Shown here: piece by piece, positions 1-12,605 of the stretch
Layout: every line of letters starts with the position of its first letter
How positions within the stretch are numbered: the first letter of the stretch is position 1
Assembly (NCBI GenBank): GCA_033675265.1
Contig: JAUJYZ010000691.1
Coordinates: 320,501 to 384,500, forward strand
Direction of reading: 5' to 3'
Source: Actinostola sp. cb2023
Lineage: Eukaryota > Cnidaria > Anthozoa > Actiniaria > Actinostolidae
Length of the DNA: 64,000 nucleotides
Notes under the pieces: generated by a model
Told to the model about the DNA's origin: nothing
The model's database searches: none
What the model saw: the letters and a program-made list of their open reading frames with translations, nothing else
Translations under genes and position numbers: made by a program

Positions 1-110
1 GTAGATGGTCTAACCACTGTCGAAATAGCACGTTTCGAGTATTGTAGATGGTCTAACCACTGTCGAAATAGCACGTTTCGAGTTTTGTAGATGGTCTAAC
101 CACTGTCGAA
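1..110. repeat. 43-bp tandem repeat, at least 2.5 copies, cut by window edge
   Basis: The unit starting gtagatggtctaaccactg repeats at 1, 44 and 87. It is probably the end of a longer array extending left of the window. Confidence 0.85.
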
Positions 111-342
111 CAACAGAAGTCCAGCTGAACAATCTAGTTGTCTCTGGGATTTCAGACGAAACCATATTTTGATTCAATCTTCGTCAGGGTCTTCGCTAAC
201 TGCAGATCAATGACTGACAAGTCCATTTATATTATGCTTGCTTACGAACTTCAATCAGTCTCTCTGCATATTCTAATTGTGTTTGCAGCAATTTTAGCTG
301 CTCGCCTCTGGTGACCAACAGCTCCAACGTGTTCTATGACCA

Positions 343-455
343 GCCGGAAGTGCACAGTGATTGGTCAATTTCGTGGTCTAAAATTAGGCTAACTTGTTCA
401 AACGCCGTCCCATAGACCCAATATGTAGCATGGATGCTCCTATTTATGGGCTCCT
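343..455. mobile_element. Right half of a MITE related to the one at 42138-42521
   Basis: ggaagtgcacagtgattggt through atggatgctcc to ggctcctg matches the right end of the complete copy at 42138-42521. No matching left terminal repeat is visible upstream, so this copy is truncated. Confidence 0.7.
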
Positions 456-857
456 GATTTCATGTATTATATAATTATACGAATCAGAAGCTTCTTTGAT
501 AGTAATTTTATAATGAAACATTGCGACAGTAAACTGCCGAATGTTTCAGAATAATATTATAAAATTATAATATTGACTATTACATTTATATTTTAATCCT
601 GATGACAATTTGTAAACTATAGCGCATTCCAATCGCAAAATTATACCTCGTGAATAAATAATGAGTTTTTGAATGGCATTTGCGTGTCACGGTACCGTAG
701 GTTTCCCACTCATACGAAAAAGACTCTTAAGATGTCGTAGTGTCCAGTTAACAATTCGACTACGAGTTCGAGGTTTCTATGAGGCAATAGTCAACGAGGC
801 GCGTAGCGTCGAGTTGACTATCCTGGTAGAAAACGAGAACGAGTAGTCAAATTGTTT
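456..857. other. Non-coding stretch, nothing recognised
   Basis: AT-rich intron or upstream sequence without coding signal. I looked here for the preceding receptor exon (the GCS-type loop) and did not find it. Confidence 0.5.
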
Positions 858-1071
858 TAGCATAAACCATCCAGTAGGTCAGTAAAAATGTCAGAAATAA
901 GCAACAGACAATAATTCGTCGACAAACTCCTCCGCAACATTAGCAAAACGCGACGACGAAGCGGCCATTTTGTTTGCTTACCTCTACTCGGAGTCTATCA
1001 GCTGATATACCACTAGTAGCCAACCAATCAGATCGCAGGATTTGTGATAGACCACTGGATGGTTTATGCTA
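858..1071. mobile_element. 214-bp MITE with 18-bp terminal inverted repeats
   Basis: tagcataaaccatccagt at the left is the exact reverse complement of the right end. The interior carries tatcagctgatat and the ccaatcagat / gctactag words that recur near 37650-37690, so it appears to belong to the same repeat kindred as the 37613-39156 element. It ends about 65 bp before the receptor exon acceptor. Confidence 0.7.
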
Positions 1072-1136
1072 ATAATAAAAGATAGCCTGTCGTATTTACG
1101 TGAAATACTATATGATCTTTTATTGTTAGATTTCAG

Positions 1137-1300
1137 CTTCCGCTACTTCTGGTCGCCTTTCCAACACTAAAAAGTACCCTTATTTTTTTCGTACAATTCC
1201 TTCTTCATCCGCCATGCGAACATCCTTCGTGGCGCTGGCTAAGCAATTTGGCTGGAGGAGAGTGTCGATTTTATTCTATTATCGTGATATGCAAGTACAG
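1137..1300 (+). CDS. GABA-B-like receptor exon: lobe 1 SATSGRLS-PYFFRT-FGWRRVSIL
   Basis: The acceptor is tttcag ending at 1136 and the exon enters with two bases of a split codon. It reads SATSGRLSNTKK, then YPYFFRTIPSS, then FVALAKQFGWRRVSILFYY. This is the classic class C LBD stretch in which the first ligand-contact loop (S-ATS) is followed by the PYFFRTxPS strand and the helix leading into FGWxxV. The donor is either caa|gtacag at 1295 or cag|gtatat at 1301. Both keep phase 0; I chose the second as nearer consensus. The upstream exon, which should supply the pGCSxxS-like loop, was not found in positions 1-1136. Confidence 0.87.
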
Positions 1301-1418
1301 GTATATAAACATCCAATGATCTCTCTTTGTGATGTTTGTGTTGTTGCTGTAATACGAATCACTAATAACATAACTGCCACTATGCATGGTCATCTAATCA
1401 GTTGGTATATATCAACAG

Positions 1419-1526
1419 GCCGCATCCGATCTCAAGGCTGAATGTGAAGCCAACAATATCACTGTACTTAGCTATGGAAGCTACTCGAACAAAAATGATG
1501 CAAGTACACAAATCAAACACATGAAA
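1419..1526 (+). CDS. GABA-B-like receptor exon: lobe 1/2 hinge
   Basis: 36 codons between atcaacag (ending 1418) and aaa|gttagt. The reading DLKAECEANNITVLSYGSY, then NDASTQIKHMK, corresponds to the helix after FGWxxV and the strand and helix that end with I..LK in GABA-B receptors. It follows exon 1 after an intron of only about 118 bp, in the same phase. The next exon of the same domain is 45 kb downstream. Confidence 0.85.
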
Positions 1527-2144
1527 GTTAGTAATACCACCTATTAGATTATTGGCTGTTATGCATGAATATGCATTATTTGTTATCGACTCGAAGAACC
1601 GGGGACATATGTATACACGCTTTTAAATATGCCTTTTCAATGTTAAGAAATGTTGGTTCAGAGGAGTACATAGTGGCCAACATGCATTGAGCCAGTAAAG
1701 TGTTGAAATTAGGTTCTCGGCATTACTGCAAAACTTTATTTCTTGAGTATTTATCACATGTCCCAAATGATGTCATAATTTACAAGACCCCTACAAGGTT
1801 TATTACTCGGGCTACCTGTGGTAGCACGAGTCTTAAAATACAGTTGATTCGGGTTAGAAGTTACAATCCATCCCGGTCACATCAAGCTCAGAAAGAAGAA
1901 AGAGAGAGTCGTGATTCGATTTGTTCATAAGTGGAAACCATGCCGGACAAATTACATGTTGATCACGAGTTGATCACGAGCCGCCATTACATTTCTTCGA
2001 AGTCCCTGGAACAATGTTTGATGTTATTTGCCGCCTTGTTTCATTTCAAGGCCTTTGTCAAATAAAAATACTGTGAGATGAAATTAAAGATCAGTTGGTA
2101 TATAAGATTTGTAAAAGTTTTTTCATAGTAGCTGTCTGCCCAAT
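1527..2144. other. Receptor intron sequence, nothing recognised
   Basis: Start of the 45-kb intron. Short open frames here show no family motif. Confidence 0.5.
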
Positions 2145-2345
2145 GTCAAACGACCCACACACTTTGGGTTAAGGGGTAAAAATAAGTTAGTTATTCCAAG
2201 AATCAATACCATGACATATTGACTTCATTCATTTAGATATTTAGTTGCAAAGACATGGGACAATTTAAACAATGACTTATGTAGTAATAGTGATTGTAAG
2301 GATTTCAAGGCTACCATTAGTAATATGTGTTTTGATAATGCATAA
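2145..2345 (+). pseudogene. LINE reverse-transcriptase C-terminal fragment
   Basis: The frame reads RPTHFGLRGKNKLVIPRINT, a stop, then SFRYLVAKTWDNLNNDL and FKATISNMCFDNA before TAA. The order R-H-LRG, PR.NT, SF.Y.A...WN.L, FK is the usual C-terminal tail of non-LTR retrotransposon ORF2 proteins. It is 5' truncated with one in-frame TGA, so it is a dead insertion in the receptor intron. Confidence 0.6.
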
Positions 2346-3344
2346 ATTTAGTACTATAGCCTATTTTTCAATTACCTGTTTGTATATTTTATAGCTTTCC
2401 AATTTTATTCATTTATTATTTTAATATTGTTTTTCAATTTCGGAGATATTAGTACATTCGTGCAACGCTGAAATCCGACTTTAGATTAAGTTTATGTTTA
2501 TGTAGTACTACCTAGCAGCTTTTAATTCAAAATTCAAAATTAAAATTGCAGAATAATGTGAGCTAAAACTGAAGGAAAAAAGCCACCTCTCTTTTGCGGA
2601 GTGACCCCGGGGAGTGAGCGAATGAGGGTATGGATGGGGTTAACAGTTAACTGACAATTGGCCTAAAATGTAGTAATTAATTGACAAATGACCCAGAAAT
2701 TAGTAGTTTACTGACAATTGACAAATTAACAGATAACTGACATTTTATTATTTTAGTTTAAAATTGTTGTTGCCATCGTTCTTAAAACTGATCATCATTT
2801 ACTAAACAGTGATCTAAAGGCTTCTTTAGACTTTGTATTCAATGTCACGTTATCTAAGAAGGTCATCCAAGCTTGTAATCTTGTAAGACCTGGTGGAATA
2901 TTGACACATTTTTGTATCGATTATTAAATGTAACCTGAGCTAATGTCCTCTCTGAACTTCACAACGAGTCTCAGTTCGCTCTTAACTCTACATCTCATTG
3001 CCATGGCCTTGAGTGGTATTGTCAAAGTTATTTTGAGCTTTTATAGAATTAGTGATGAAGGGTCCACGTTCGAGCGTCACAAAGGTCGCGTCGCCATCGA
3101 ATTTGTGAAGCAAAACTCGATAGAGAACCGCGCACAATCACTAATCGAGTTCATGGCCATCAAAGAACAAGCCAAAAAATATGGACGCGGTTCATTCGAG
3201 TTAAAACTGTTCATGCAGGCCTGACAAGAGTGAATGAGAATGCATGGCAGCTGGAGCTGCCCCATCCGATTGTCAATCTATTGGAAAGCAATACAAGCGA
3301 GTTAAAGCCGCGTTCTTCCAGTTCTAGTTTGATAGGTGAGCACA
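2346..3344. other. Non-coding stretch with imperfect tgacaatt-type repeats
   Basis: Between 2640 and 2760 short imperfect copies of ttaactgacaattg follow one another. The open frame at 2943-3224 shows no recognisable motif and I do not call it a gene. Confidence 0.45.
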
Positions 3345-3412
3345 GGAGGGAGGGGGTGACTCTATTGTTCAACACTGAAACATTCATACCTACCAGTGTG
3401 ACGTCACGGCTC
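3345..3412 (-). repeat. Dispersed repeat, inverted partner at 34318-34385
   Basis: aggagggagggggtgactct...tgacgtcacggct reads on the opposite strand at 34318-34385 as agctgtgacgtcact...tcctccctcct. Function unknown. Confidence 0.65.
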
Positions 3413-3444
3413 GCTTGAACGAATTTCAATAACTGGTCTTCTTG

Positions 3445-3981
3445 TAGTCTCCCTCGCAGCCGTGTTTAGTGTCGTCACGCAACGCTCTCTCCCCTTACAC
3501 ACGGCTGCTTACCCGAGCGCTACATTCCGTTCCAATTGTAAGTGTTTAGCCAATCATATAAAATTATTCGTTATTCATGTTCACTGGTTGTCAACGACTC
3601 GACACTCCCAGGCTCATGTTTCGTTGTTTATTTACGTAAGAACGTTGCAAAGTTAGGATAATGAATTCACGTACACGATTTACTAGTCTTCCTGGCAGCC
3701 GTGTTTAGTGTATTGGTTTAGTGTATTGCCCAGTTAAACTCTTGGATACTCGTTGATATGAAATTATTTCGCTGCAAGGCAAAACGCTTCGTCAATGGAC
3801 GTCATCTTGTTTGTCACTGGTCTTTGGTATGTTCGGTATGGCGCGAACTTTGGCCTGTTTTCGGGCAAAAAGCTCTGATTGGCTAATTCTGTGGAACGGA
3901 ATGTTTTGCTTGGGTAAGCAGCCGTGTCTGAGGAGAGAGAGCGTTGCGTGACGACACTTAGCACGGCTGCGAGGGAGACTA
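3445..3981. mobile_element. 537-bp MITE, long TIRs, 9-bp target duplication (MULE-like)
   Basis: The ends are TAGTCTCCCTCGCAGCCGTG and its inverse, with about 90 bp of imperfect terminal inverted repeat. gtcttcttg stands directly outside both ends (3436-3444 and 3982-3990). A 9-bp duplication is typical of Mutator-like elements. No coding sequence lies inside. A diverged end of the same type is seen at 3689-3711. Confidence 0.85.
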
Positions 3982-4053
3982 GTCTTCTTGATGCCGACTA
4001 TAAAATGCTCAATAGTCTGTTCATATTTACATGTCCAGTCTATATGTATATTA

Positions 4054-4683
4054 CAGTCGAAGCTCTCCTTGCGACCGCTCCCGTAAGCGCCCAGCTATAG
4101 TTACGACCAGCTTTATAAAACCCCGTTTGACTTGCCACTAAAACTCTGTAATGGAAAGCTCCCGTAAGCAACCGCGACCACTATTTGGAATTACCAACTG
4201 GTCATTTCCTTTATTTTCAAGCCCCCGTAAGCGACCACTCAAATATTCTGTCTGTCAACACTTTAATAAAAGACATCAATCCTTGATTTATACAGTACAG
4301 TTTTATACATTTCCCTTGTCATTATTCCGGGCTCTATGTCGTAATAAACGGAAGGTTTGATTATTTGTGTGTGTGTGTGAATAAATTTGAATAAACAGAA
4401 GTTATGAATCTTTATAGATGTGATTTGTTATGTAAACCTTACCGCTCTCCTGCTTTCTGATTTATACATACAGCTTACTAGCTGTAAAATAAAATAAAGT
4501 AGCTTAATTTTCAGACGGCAGGGGGTCAACCGCTATTTTGATATTGTGTAAGCTCTCGTATGCGACCACCCTCATTGTTTCAGTTGGTGGTCGCTTACGA
4601 GAGCTCATTCTCGTAAGCGGCCAGTTCTAGTTACGACCACTTTTTCGAATTCCCGAGGTGGTCGCTTACGGGAGCTTCGACTG
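4054..4683. mobile_element. 630-bp Tc1/mariner-type MITE with TA target duplication
   Basis: The ends CAGTCGAAGCTC and GAGCTTCGACTG are inverted and each is flanked by TA (4052-4053, 4684-4685). The motif GTAAGCG(A/G)CCA and its inverse recur inside at about 4080, 4210, 4560-4620 and 4665. A partial relative lies at 16090-16217. Confidence 0.82.
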
Positions 4684-4782
4684 TAATTTAGTTTCTAGAG
4701 GTATTATTAGAGTGAATTCGTGTAACCCATGTTTTAAATGCTAATTAGAGTTGCAATATGTTAATGACTCAAGGTAACTCGA

Positions 4783-5600
4783 TTGGGTTTTTCCGTAGCG
4801 ATACCTCTTGCGTTTGAAACACAATTGTGCATTTGTGAACGATCTAATGGTAAATTGAGTATTACAACCTTGTTACAGAAATATCAAAGTTTCTGATGAA
4901 GTATGTTTTATGGAGATCGGCGTTACTATGGCAACGCCGAGAGAGAATTCCTCTTTTTACATATTCTCGATTTCTATAGATTCTAGGGTTATTTTGGGGA
5001 AATACTCTTGTGATCTTATAGTGGGCATAATTGTCTCTAGTTCTAGTGAATGTAATCAAATTCTGTGAGAGCGTTTTTGAGATATCTTCGATTAAAGTTT
5101 TTGAGTAAATAATTCAAGCGTAAATAAAGCAATTAAATCAATCACCTGAAATCCAAGTAAATATAGCGTATCAAAACTAAATTTTAGACTTGAATTGTTG
5201 CAATAATATTGAACTACTTTTCTGCAAAAGCTGAGAGAAATCGCTTGGAATGATATCGAAAAATGTGAGCTCAAGTCCTACACGATGAGATGTCTACTTT
5301 GCTCTTGTTGTCCACAATTCGTTCTATATATTTTTACTAAAAGAATCATAATTAAAAATGCTGTCGATAAATTTTGTGTAAAATTGATTATGCTTAAATT
5401 TAGATTGTATCTGTTATGTTGGTGTAAAATCAAGCTCATTGAAACATTTTAAGGCCGCTAAATATGAGCTTCAAATCAGAACATTTTCCAACCAGTTTCA
5501 GTAGTTGTAAGTTGTTGATTCATTATGCAGCTCTTTTGTTCTAGTTTATCACCTTCTCTTGTGCATCCACCTTCCGAACGCTCTTCCGAAATGTGCTAAA
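4783..5600 (+). repeat. Dispersed repeat R1, copy A
   Basis: About 820 bp from ttgggtttttccgtagcg to ctcttccgaa, closely matching 61161-61970 in the same orientation with scattered substitutions and small indels. No ORF or terminal repeat reveals its class. It is most likely a non-autonomous transposon or part of a larger one. Confidence 0.85.
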
Positions 5601-5689
5601 ATAGCGATGACCAAAATCCACTCGCATTGCGTTCACGCATCGTAAAATGATCGCTTATTGTGACAACTGGCAAAATTTATATCTACCCT

Positions 5690-6140
5690 TGGTTAAATTG
5701 TTGGTGCTTAACTTGTACTTAAGCACTACTTAACACAACTACTTAGCACATACTTAATTAATGGTTAATGTGTATTTTAGTAAATACCTGACTTGTATTT
5801 GGGCATGAAACTTAAACACTACTTTATTTTATTCAAATCGTCTTTAATGCATACTTTATCCCTACCTTTTTGATACTTTTAAACCTGTAATATAACATTT
5901 AGCCCTAATATGTATATAATAGGTAATTAACCTGTATTTGGTTCCTCTTCAAATATACATACTTAAGCAGTACTTAATTGGTGATGTTACTGTATTTAAA
6001 CTATACCTAATCCGTATTATAACATTTATACTTTACATGTATCAAACGGGATCTTAAACGGGTATATAAATAACGTATTTGGTTTCTCTTCTAATATATA
6101 TACGTAACCAGTACTTAAATTAGTGATGTTGATGTATTTA
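5690..6140. repeat. AT-rich diverged tandem duplication (about 120 bp) and tactta-rich stretch
   Basis: The block from tataacattta to gatgttactgtattta at about 5890-6000 recurs diverged at about 6018-6140. The upstream 5700-5890 is full of acttaa/tacttaa words. No coding signal. Confidence 0.6.
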
Positions 6141-6570
6141 TGTAATAAATATAAATGAAATCAATGAATATAGTTTAACCTATTCAAACTTATGAAAAAA
6201 GTTATCGATAGAAATGTTTTTCTATATATAGTCACACAATAAGTGCTGGCCGACTGTCAGCAAGCGTTTGACCACTCGCACAGTCTGCTAATAAGCACCG
6301 GTGAAGCTCAGCGCATTAGCTTGACCAAGACTATATATACTTTGTTCAGATTTTTGGGATAATTTTCAGGCCCGAAAAGTTGTCTGAATACGGTTCAGTA
6401 AATAAGTTTTTAAAATTTAAGTGTGTACGTGTTTGTATGGTACAAAATTAAAATTAAAATTGTCATGCGGACGTGATTGTAACGTGATCCCGAGCTCTAT
6501 TATGCATTCTCTTGTAGTTACACTATATTCGTACCTGCAATCGTTAAATATCTGTAAAACTTCAAGACAA

Positions 6571-6690
6571 GATGCCAGATCGTACGCCAAGGAAAGATAA
6601 ATCGCTTTGTCCGGGTTGCAAAGAACCAGAGTCATCGCACTGACACATTCGGAAAGCCACATAAATCGTGCTTTGGGCCAGCCGAGAACA
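6571..6690 (+). pseudogene. Degenerate N-terminal zinc motif (CPGC..H..KPHKSCFGP), TE-like
   Basis: From atgccagatcg the frame reads MPDRTPRKDKSLCPGCKEPE then H and a stop. Shifting the frame continues as HKSCFGPAENT. The combined C-x2-C-x(n)-H-x(n)-C-x-GP spacing resembles a short zinc motif at the N-terminus of invertebrate transposon proteins. Only this piece is visible. Function not determined. Confidence 0.35.
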
Positions 6691-6915
6691 CGGTAACCAA
6701 TTACTTTGTAAACAAAGCCTGTGCATGAAAGACGAAATTGCGACACTTACAAGCTCTTACAGATCGATTCAGCTTAACTAATATGTTTTTATGATTCTAG
6801 TTTTACTTTTAATTATATTATTCACGATCACAGTAGTTCAAAAATTGTATCGTTGTGTATTTTCATCAGTGCCAAACCAACTAGTAGAAAACGTTCGTGT
6901 GGTGTTCGAATCACG

Positions 6916-8461
<1,546 letters not shown>

Positions 8462-8462
8462 G

Positions 8463-8732
8463 AATTACAACACACTGAAAGCCAAGCTGACGAAACAGCC
8501 CATATTCAACGACAATTTTCTCCGTTGTGGGACCAGATATGGGAAAGTAATAACTTTACCCCAAATAAAGAAGGGTTGCTTTTTGTAAATGTCCAAAATT
8601 ACAACACACTGAAAGCCAAGCTGACGAAACAGCCCATATTCAACGACAATTTTCTCCGTTGTGGGACCAGATATGGGAAAGTAATAACTTTACCCCCAAA
8701 AAAGAAGGGGGTTGCTTTTTTTAAATGTCCAA
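8463..8732. repeat. 134-bp tandem duplication with open frame
   Basis: aattacaacacactgaaagc starts at 8463 and again at 8597, and the copies agree almost throughout. One + frame reads LKAKLTKQPIFNDNF then RCGTRYGKVITLP through the repeat and on to about 8860 without a family match. The microsatellite-filled element ends immediately to its left, so that element inserted at the start of this block. Confidence 0.8.
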
Positions 8733-8869
8733 AAAAAATTGTCGGGCCTGGCGATCTAAGCGGGGAAAAAAATATCCAAAGTCGAATAAATTATTACCTC
8801 TATCTCGCGACATCACAGCCACTTCCGGTTTCATTGTTTACCAAGTCAAGGTCAAGTCCATAGCAGCCT

Positions 8870-9275
8870 CTTGGTCCAGGAAGGCGATTAGAGCACTAGA
8901 GACAACGCATAATGGAAAAATCAGAATCATTTACCGCTGTTTTGAAATATAATTTAGTCTTCAGGTCGTTAGAATTGACTAGTTAGATTCCCCGCCGACA
9001 ATGACAGATACATTGAGATACATATAAAACATTTCAGATTCCTCGCTATTTCGGTCCAACACAGATTAGGATAGGCCTTGAATTGTAAGCGATCCATTAT
9101 TAAACATATGTGTAAGAAAATAAGCACATTGAACCCGTTATTGCTAAAATACTTCTCGGAATTTGTATCAGATTCAGAAGATTTGACAAAATATGAAATT
9201 AACAAATGTTCTCATTTGGGTAACCGCTGACTTCGACGACTTCGCGTGTAAATTTATCAGAAAATTCAACATGTC
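8870..9275. other. Non-coding stretch, nothing recognised
   Basis: No repeat partner or protein motif seen. Confidence 0.45.
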
Positions 9276-9626
9276 CAATTGCTTGCTTTCAATCAGCTGT
9301 TAAAACTCCTTGAATCTCATTATTTGCTTCAAATGACGGGCAAACACTGCCCTCCATGTGCTATCAAGCAGAGAGTATTCTTTTGAAAAGGTGCAATTCA
9401 GCTGATAAAAATTCCTCACGAGACCGGAAGTAACGTCTAATGAAAACCAGCAATTGCTTGCTTTCAATCAGCTGTTAAAACTCCTTGAATCTCATTATTT
9501 GCTTCAAATGACGGGCAAACACTGCCCTCCATGTGCTATCAAGCAGAGAGTATTCTATTGAAAAGGTGCAATTTCAGCTGATAAAAATTCCTCACGAGAC
9601 CGGAAGTGACATCTAATGAAATCAAG
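9276..9626 (+). repeat. 175-bp tandem duplication carrying a CPPC-containing frame
   Basis: caattgcttgctttcaatca begins at 9276 and 9451, and a third start (caattg) follows at 9627. Each unit contains the frame QLLKLLESHYLLQ, MTGKHCPPCAIKQRVF, ending in a stop. It lies just upstream of the transposase-like pseudogene in the same orientation and may be a duplicated 5' exon of that gene (inference). Confidence 0.75.
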
Positions 9627-10653
9627 CAATTGTTCCTTATTCAAAAACATCCAATTGAATGCGGGCCAGCACACGGCCACACGGAAACAGTTCTTCTTTT
9701 TGACTGCTGTGATGATGTTAGTTATCACCTTAACACCTGCCATCTATCCCGGTGCAAGCTCAAAGAATATGAGCTCATTCTGCAGAGGGCTGGATTAGAC
9801 CAGATTTCACCTGAGGGAATGACCAAGTTCCGGGTTTGCCCCCGTCACCGCTATGATCTGGGGAGATGTTGGAGACCACCAACAACATGCCAGTACCCGA
9901 TGCACTCTGGTTCTTCCAAATCATTAAAAGGTCACGAAGTTATTAGCGTTGAAATGGCCAAAGCTATTGTTCAATTAATGGGAGCCAGTGTGCCGATCGG
10001 ATCGCGTAAGTAATCTGTATTTATAACCTCAAAATAGTGTTTTCCAGAACATTACGAGATAGATCGGTATTGGATAGTTTTGTCCCAGTGTGTTTAATAC
10101 TAGATGAAAGGAAAGCGCGCGTGTCTGAGAAAGGCGGGCAAAGAACCCGAAATAGACACTAATTATGATGCAAATCGTCATTTTTGTCTGCAGCGACATG
10201 TACTGTATGTCGCAAAAAAAACACAGCGCAGAATTGAGTAATGCAGGTGTTGGTGCTACAGCATGCAAGGGCCCTGATGTTGGCGACCTAACGGAAGAAC
10301 TAGCTCATTTGTCGATAGTTCCTGACGAAATGATCATGGAGTTGAGGTATGGTACCTAAATAAATATTATATATTTTAAGAAACATAGGATAACAACATT
10401 ACCAGTATTATAGCATTGCTCGGGGTAGGTTAGGATAAGGGTTAGACGAGCTTGAGGGTGTTGTGGCAGTAGCAGCGCTTATTTGAAGGGAGCGCCAATC
10501 GTTAAAAGTGATCGCAGTGTGCATTCAGGGACCGCGGATTGATTGTTTATAACAACTTTATTTGTAAGATGACAATGGTTACAAAAAGGGTGACAACAGG
10601 GGGAACTGAATCCCCATATTAAGTTAACCTCCTATAAATTGGTTATAAATCTA

Positions 10654-10857
10654 TATACACTCATTTCGATAAAGTTAGTCACCCGTAAAGCTTCGAAGGT
10701 GAGACCGATGAGGATCCTGGGTTAAACAAAAAAAACAAAAACAAAAAAAATACAAAAGAGGATCCTGGGTTGGTTAAAATGTATGTATATCCATGGTCCT
10801 TTTTGGTCCCACCTTCGAAGCTTTTCGGGTGACTAACTTTATCGAAATGAGTGTATA
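10654..10857. mobile_element. 204-bp palindromic MITE inside the pseudogene intron
   Basis: tatacactcatttcgataaa at the left is mirrored at the right end (tttatcgaaatgagtgtata). Arms of about 55 bp run to aagcttcgaaggtg. The centre is A-rich with a duplicated gaggatcctgggtt. Probable TA target. No coding sequence. Confidence 0.8.
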
Positions 10858-10869
10858 CATACAATACAA

Positions 10870-11160
10870 TACGTTGTTATCTGATATATACTAGTCTACC
10901 ACACACACTTTCAAGGGTGCTCCGCGGTCCCTGGCGTTGATACGTTCTGTACTGTCGTAACAACTCTACGTTGTTATCTGATATATACTAGTCTACCACA
11001 CACACTTTCAAGGGTGCTCCGCGGTCCCTGGCGTTGATACGTTCTGTACTGTCGTAACAACTCTACGTTGTTATCTGATATATACTAGTCTACCACACAC
11101 ACACTTTCAAGGGTGCTGCGCGGTCCCTGGCGTTGATACGTTCTGTACTGTCGTAATAAC
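10870..11160. repeat. 96-98-bp minisatellite, three copies
   Basis: acgttgttatctgatatata begins three successive units, each running through gctccgcggtccctggcgtt to gtaacaactct. The third copy has an extra ac dinucleotide and gctgcgcgg. Confidence 0.9.
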
Positions 11161-12605
11161 TCTAAGGAGTATTAATATTGCCGGAAAGCGTGAATGACGA
11201 TGTCAGTATTAACAACATAACTACTGTTTTTCAAATAAAATGCACTGATCTTTGGTGTAGAAAGGACAGGAGCACGACACTTATTTTAGACGAGGTGCAT
11301 CTGAGGGGCGCTGGCTGACGCAAACGTAACTTCTAGCATAGCAGTAATAAAAAGATGTAAAAAAAAAAAAATGCTTGTACAGGAACGAACTAAGTTTATT
11401 TACCCGCCCTAACAAAGGCAATAAAAGCGAATAAAAATATAGACTGAGTGTTACCTGACCGAACTTGTATTTGTATTGTACAGGCACAGAGAGGAAGATT
11501 TCAAGTACAGTGAGCCACGGCTGAGCTTTGCAAATACACCAATGCCTTCCAGACGTCCTGAACCTGACTGGACGCCAAGTGTATTGACTGATCAGGACAG
11601 CAACAGTTCGCAAGAGGAATCAGGTGGTGAATTGAATGACAGTGAAACACTCGCAATTTACAACGATGCCATGGAAAAACTCAGTGCGGCGTCTGGATTG
11701 TCTTCAGATGAGTTTGAGCCTCTTACATCGCGCTTGATAACAACCTGGAAGAACACAAGCAAATCAATGCAAGACTGACGAGTCTAAAGAGAGAGCATTG
11801 CAAGGCTGTCGTGTGGTATGCGAGGTAGTGGCGCCAAAAGCTGCGAAGGAATTGTTTGATTCTGTGTGTCGACCAATGCAAAGAGACGAAGACAACGATG
11901 TAAGTGGAGAGCTAGCAGCACTTATGACTGCATACAGGGATGCGCCATCTCGAAACGTTAAAATCCAGATACTAAGTCTGTACGCGTACCGGTATCCTGC
12001 TGAGAAGCTAATCAAACTCCACGAGCCATATGAAACACTCACCCATTGGCAGATAAAGCAAGCAAGGAAACACGCCAAAGCGTTTGGCCCGGGCGTGGTT
12101 GATTCCAAACCAGTCCAACACCGCGTGCGTCTGTCCATGCCAAAAGTGGACCATTTCATTGACTTCACCAACAGACCTTACTTCTGGCAAGACGTCGCCT
12201 TCGGCACTAGAATTCTCAAGCTCGACTCAGGACAAAAGGTGACCATGCCGAACGTCATTCGCACGGTCACGAGGTCTACTATGATCAATCAGTACTACCA
12301 ATACTGTAAGGAAGATAAGTTTTCGCCACTCAGCAGAGCGACTCTGTTTAAAATTCTTGACGTCAGAGGGGCATCTCAAAGAAAATGTCTACAGGGCCTC
12401 GATAATATCGCCACAGATGGTGCGGCAGGTTTCGAGACTTGGGAGAAAATCGTGGATGAGCTTGGGGAGTCAGGTGCTAAGCTCTCGTGGTGTAATAACA
12501 CAAAGAAGTAACTAGATGCTAGTAGACGTTACCTCAAGACTGACTACCAGATCCACTGCGTCGAGGGTCAGAGCACATGCGCTGATCATTGTCAAGACTA
12601 CTACT

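Larger units (their letters stand above)
9606..12600 (+). pseudogene. Decayed spliced transposase-like gene, N-terminal and middle exons
   Basis: Exon a (about 9620-10005) has a zinc-like cluster RVCPRHRYDLGRCW, TTCQYPMHSG and ends SVPIGS before c|gtaagt. Exon b (10194-10346, ag/gt bounded) has CTVCRKK then, past an A8 run that breaks frame, a reading up to DEMIMELR. Exon c (from 11484) reads RHREEDFKYSEP, shifts frame near 11775, then KIQILSLYAYRYPAEKL, THWQIKQARKHAKAFGPG, VDHFIDFTNRPYFWQDVAFG and RATLFKILDVR. It stops at TAA 12509 and continues in frame to CADHCQDYYS. I recognise the order of these motifs from large multi-copy gene families in cnidarian and sponge genomes, but no agreed superfamily name comes to mind. 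Continues at 13488 after a MITE insertion. Confidence 0.72.

Noticed and set aside
6417..6746. 109-codon minus-strand ORF
   Set aside because: Antisense to a more convincing CPGC zinc-motif fragment, with no motif of its own.
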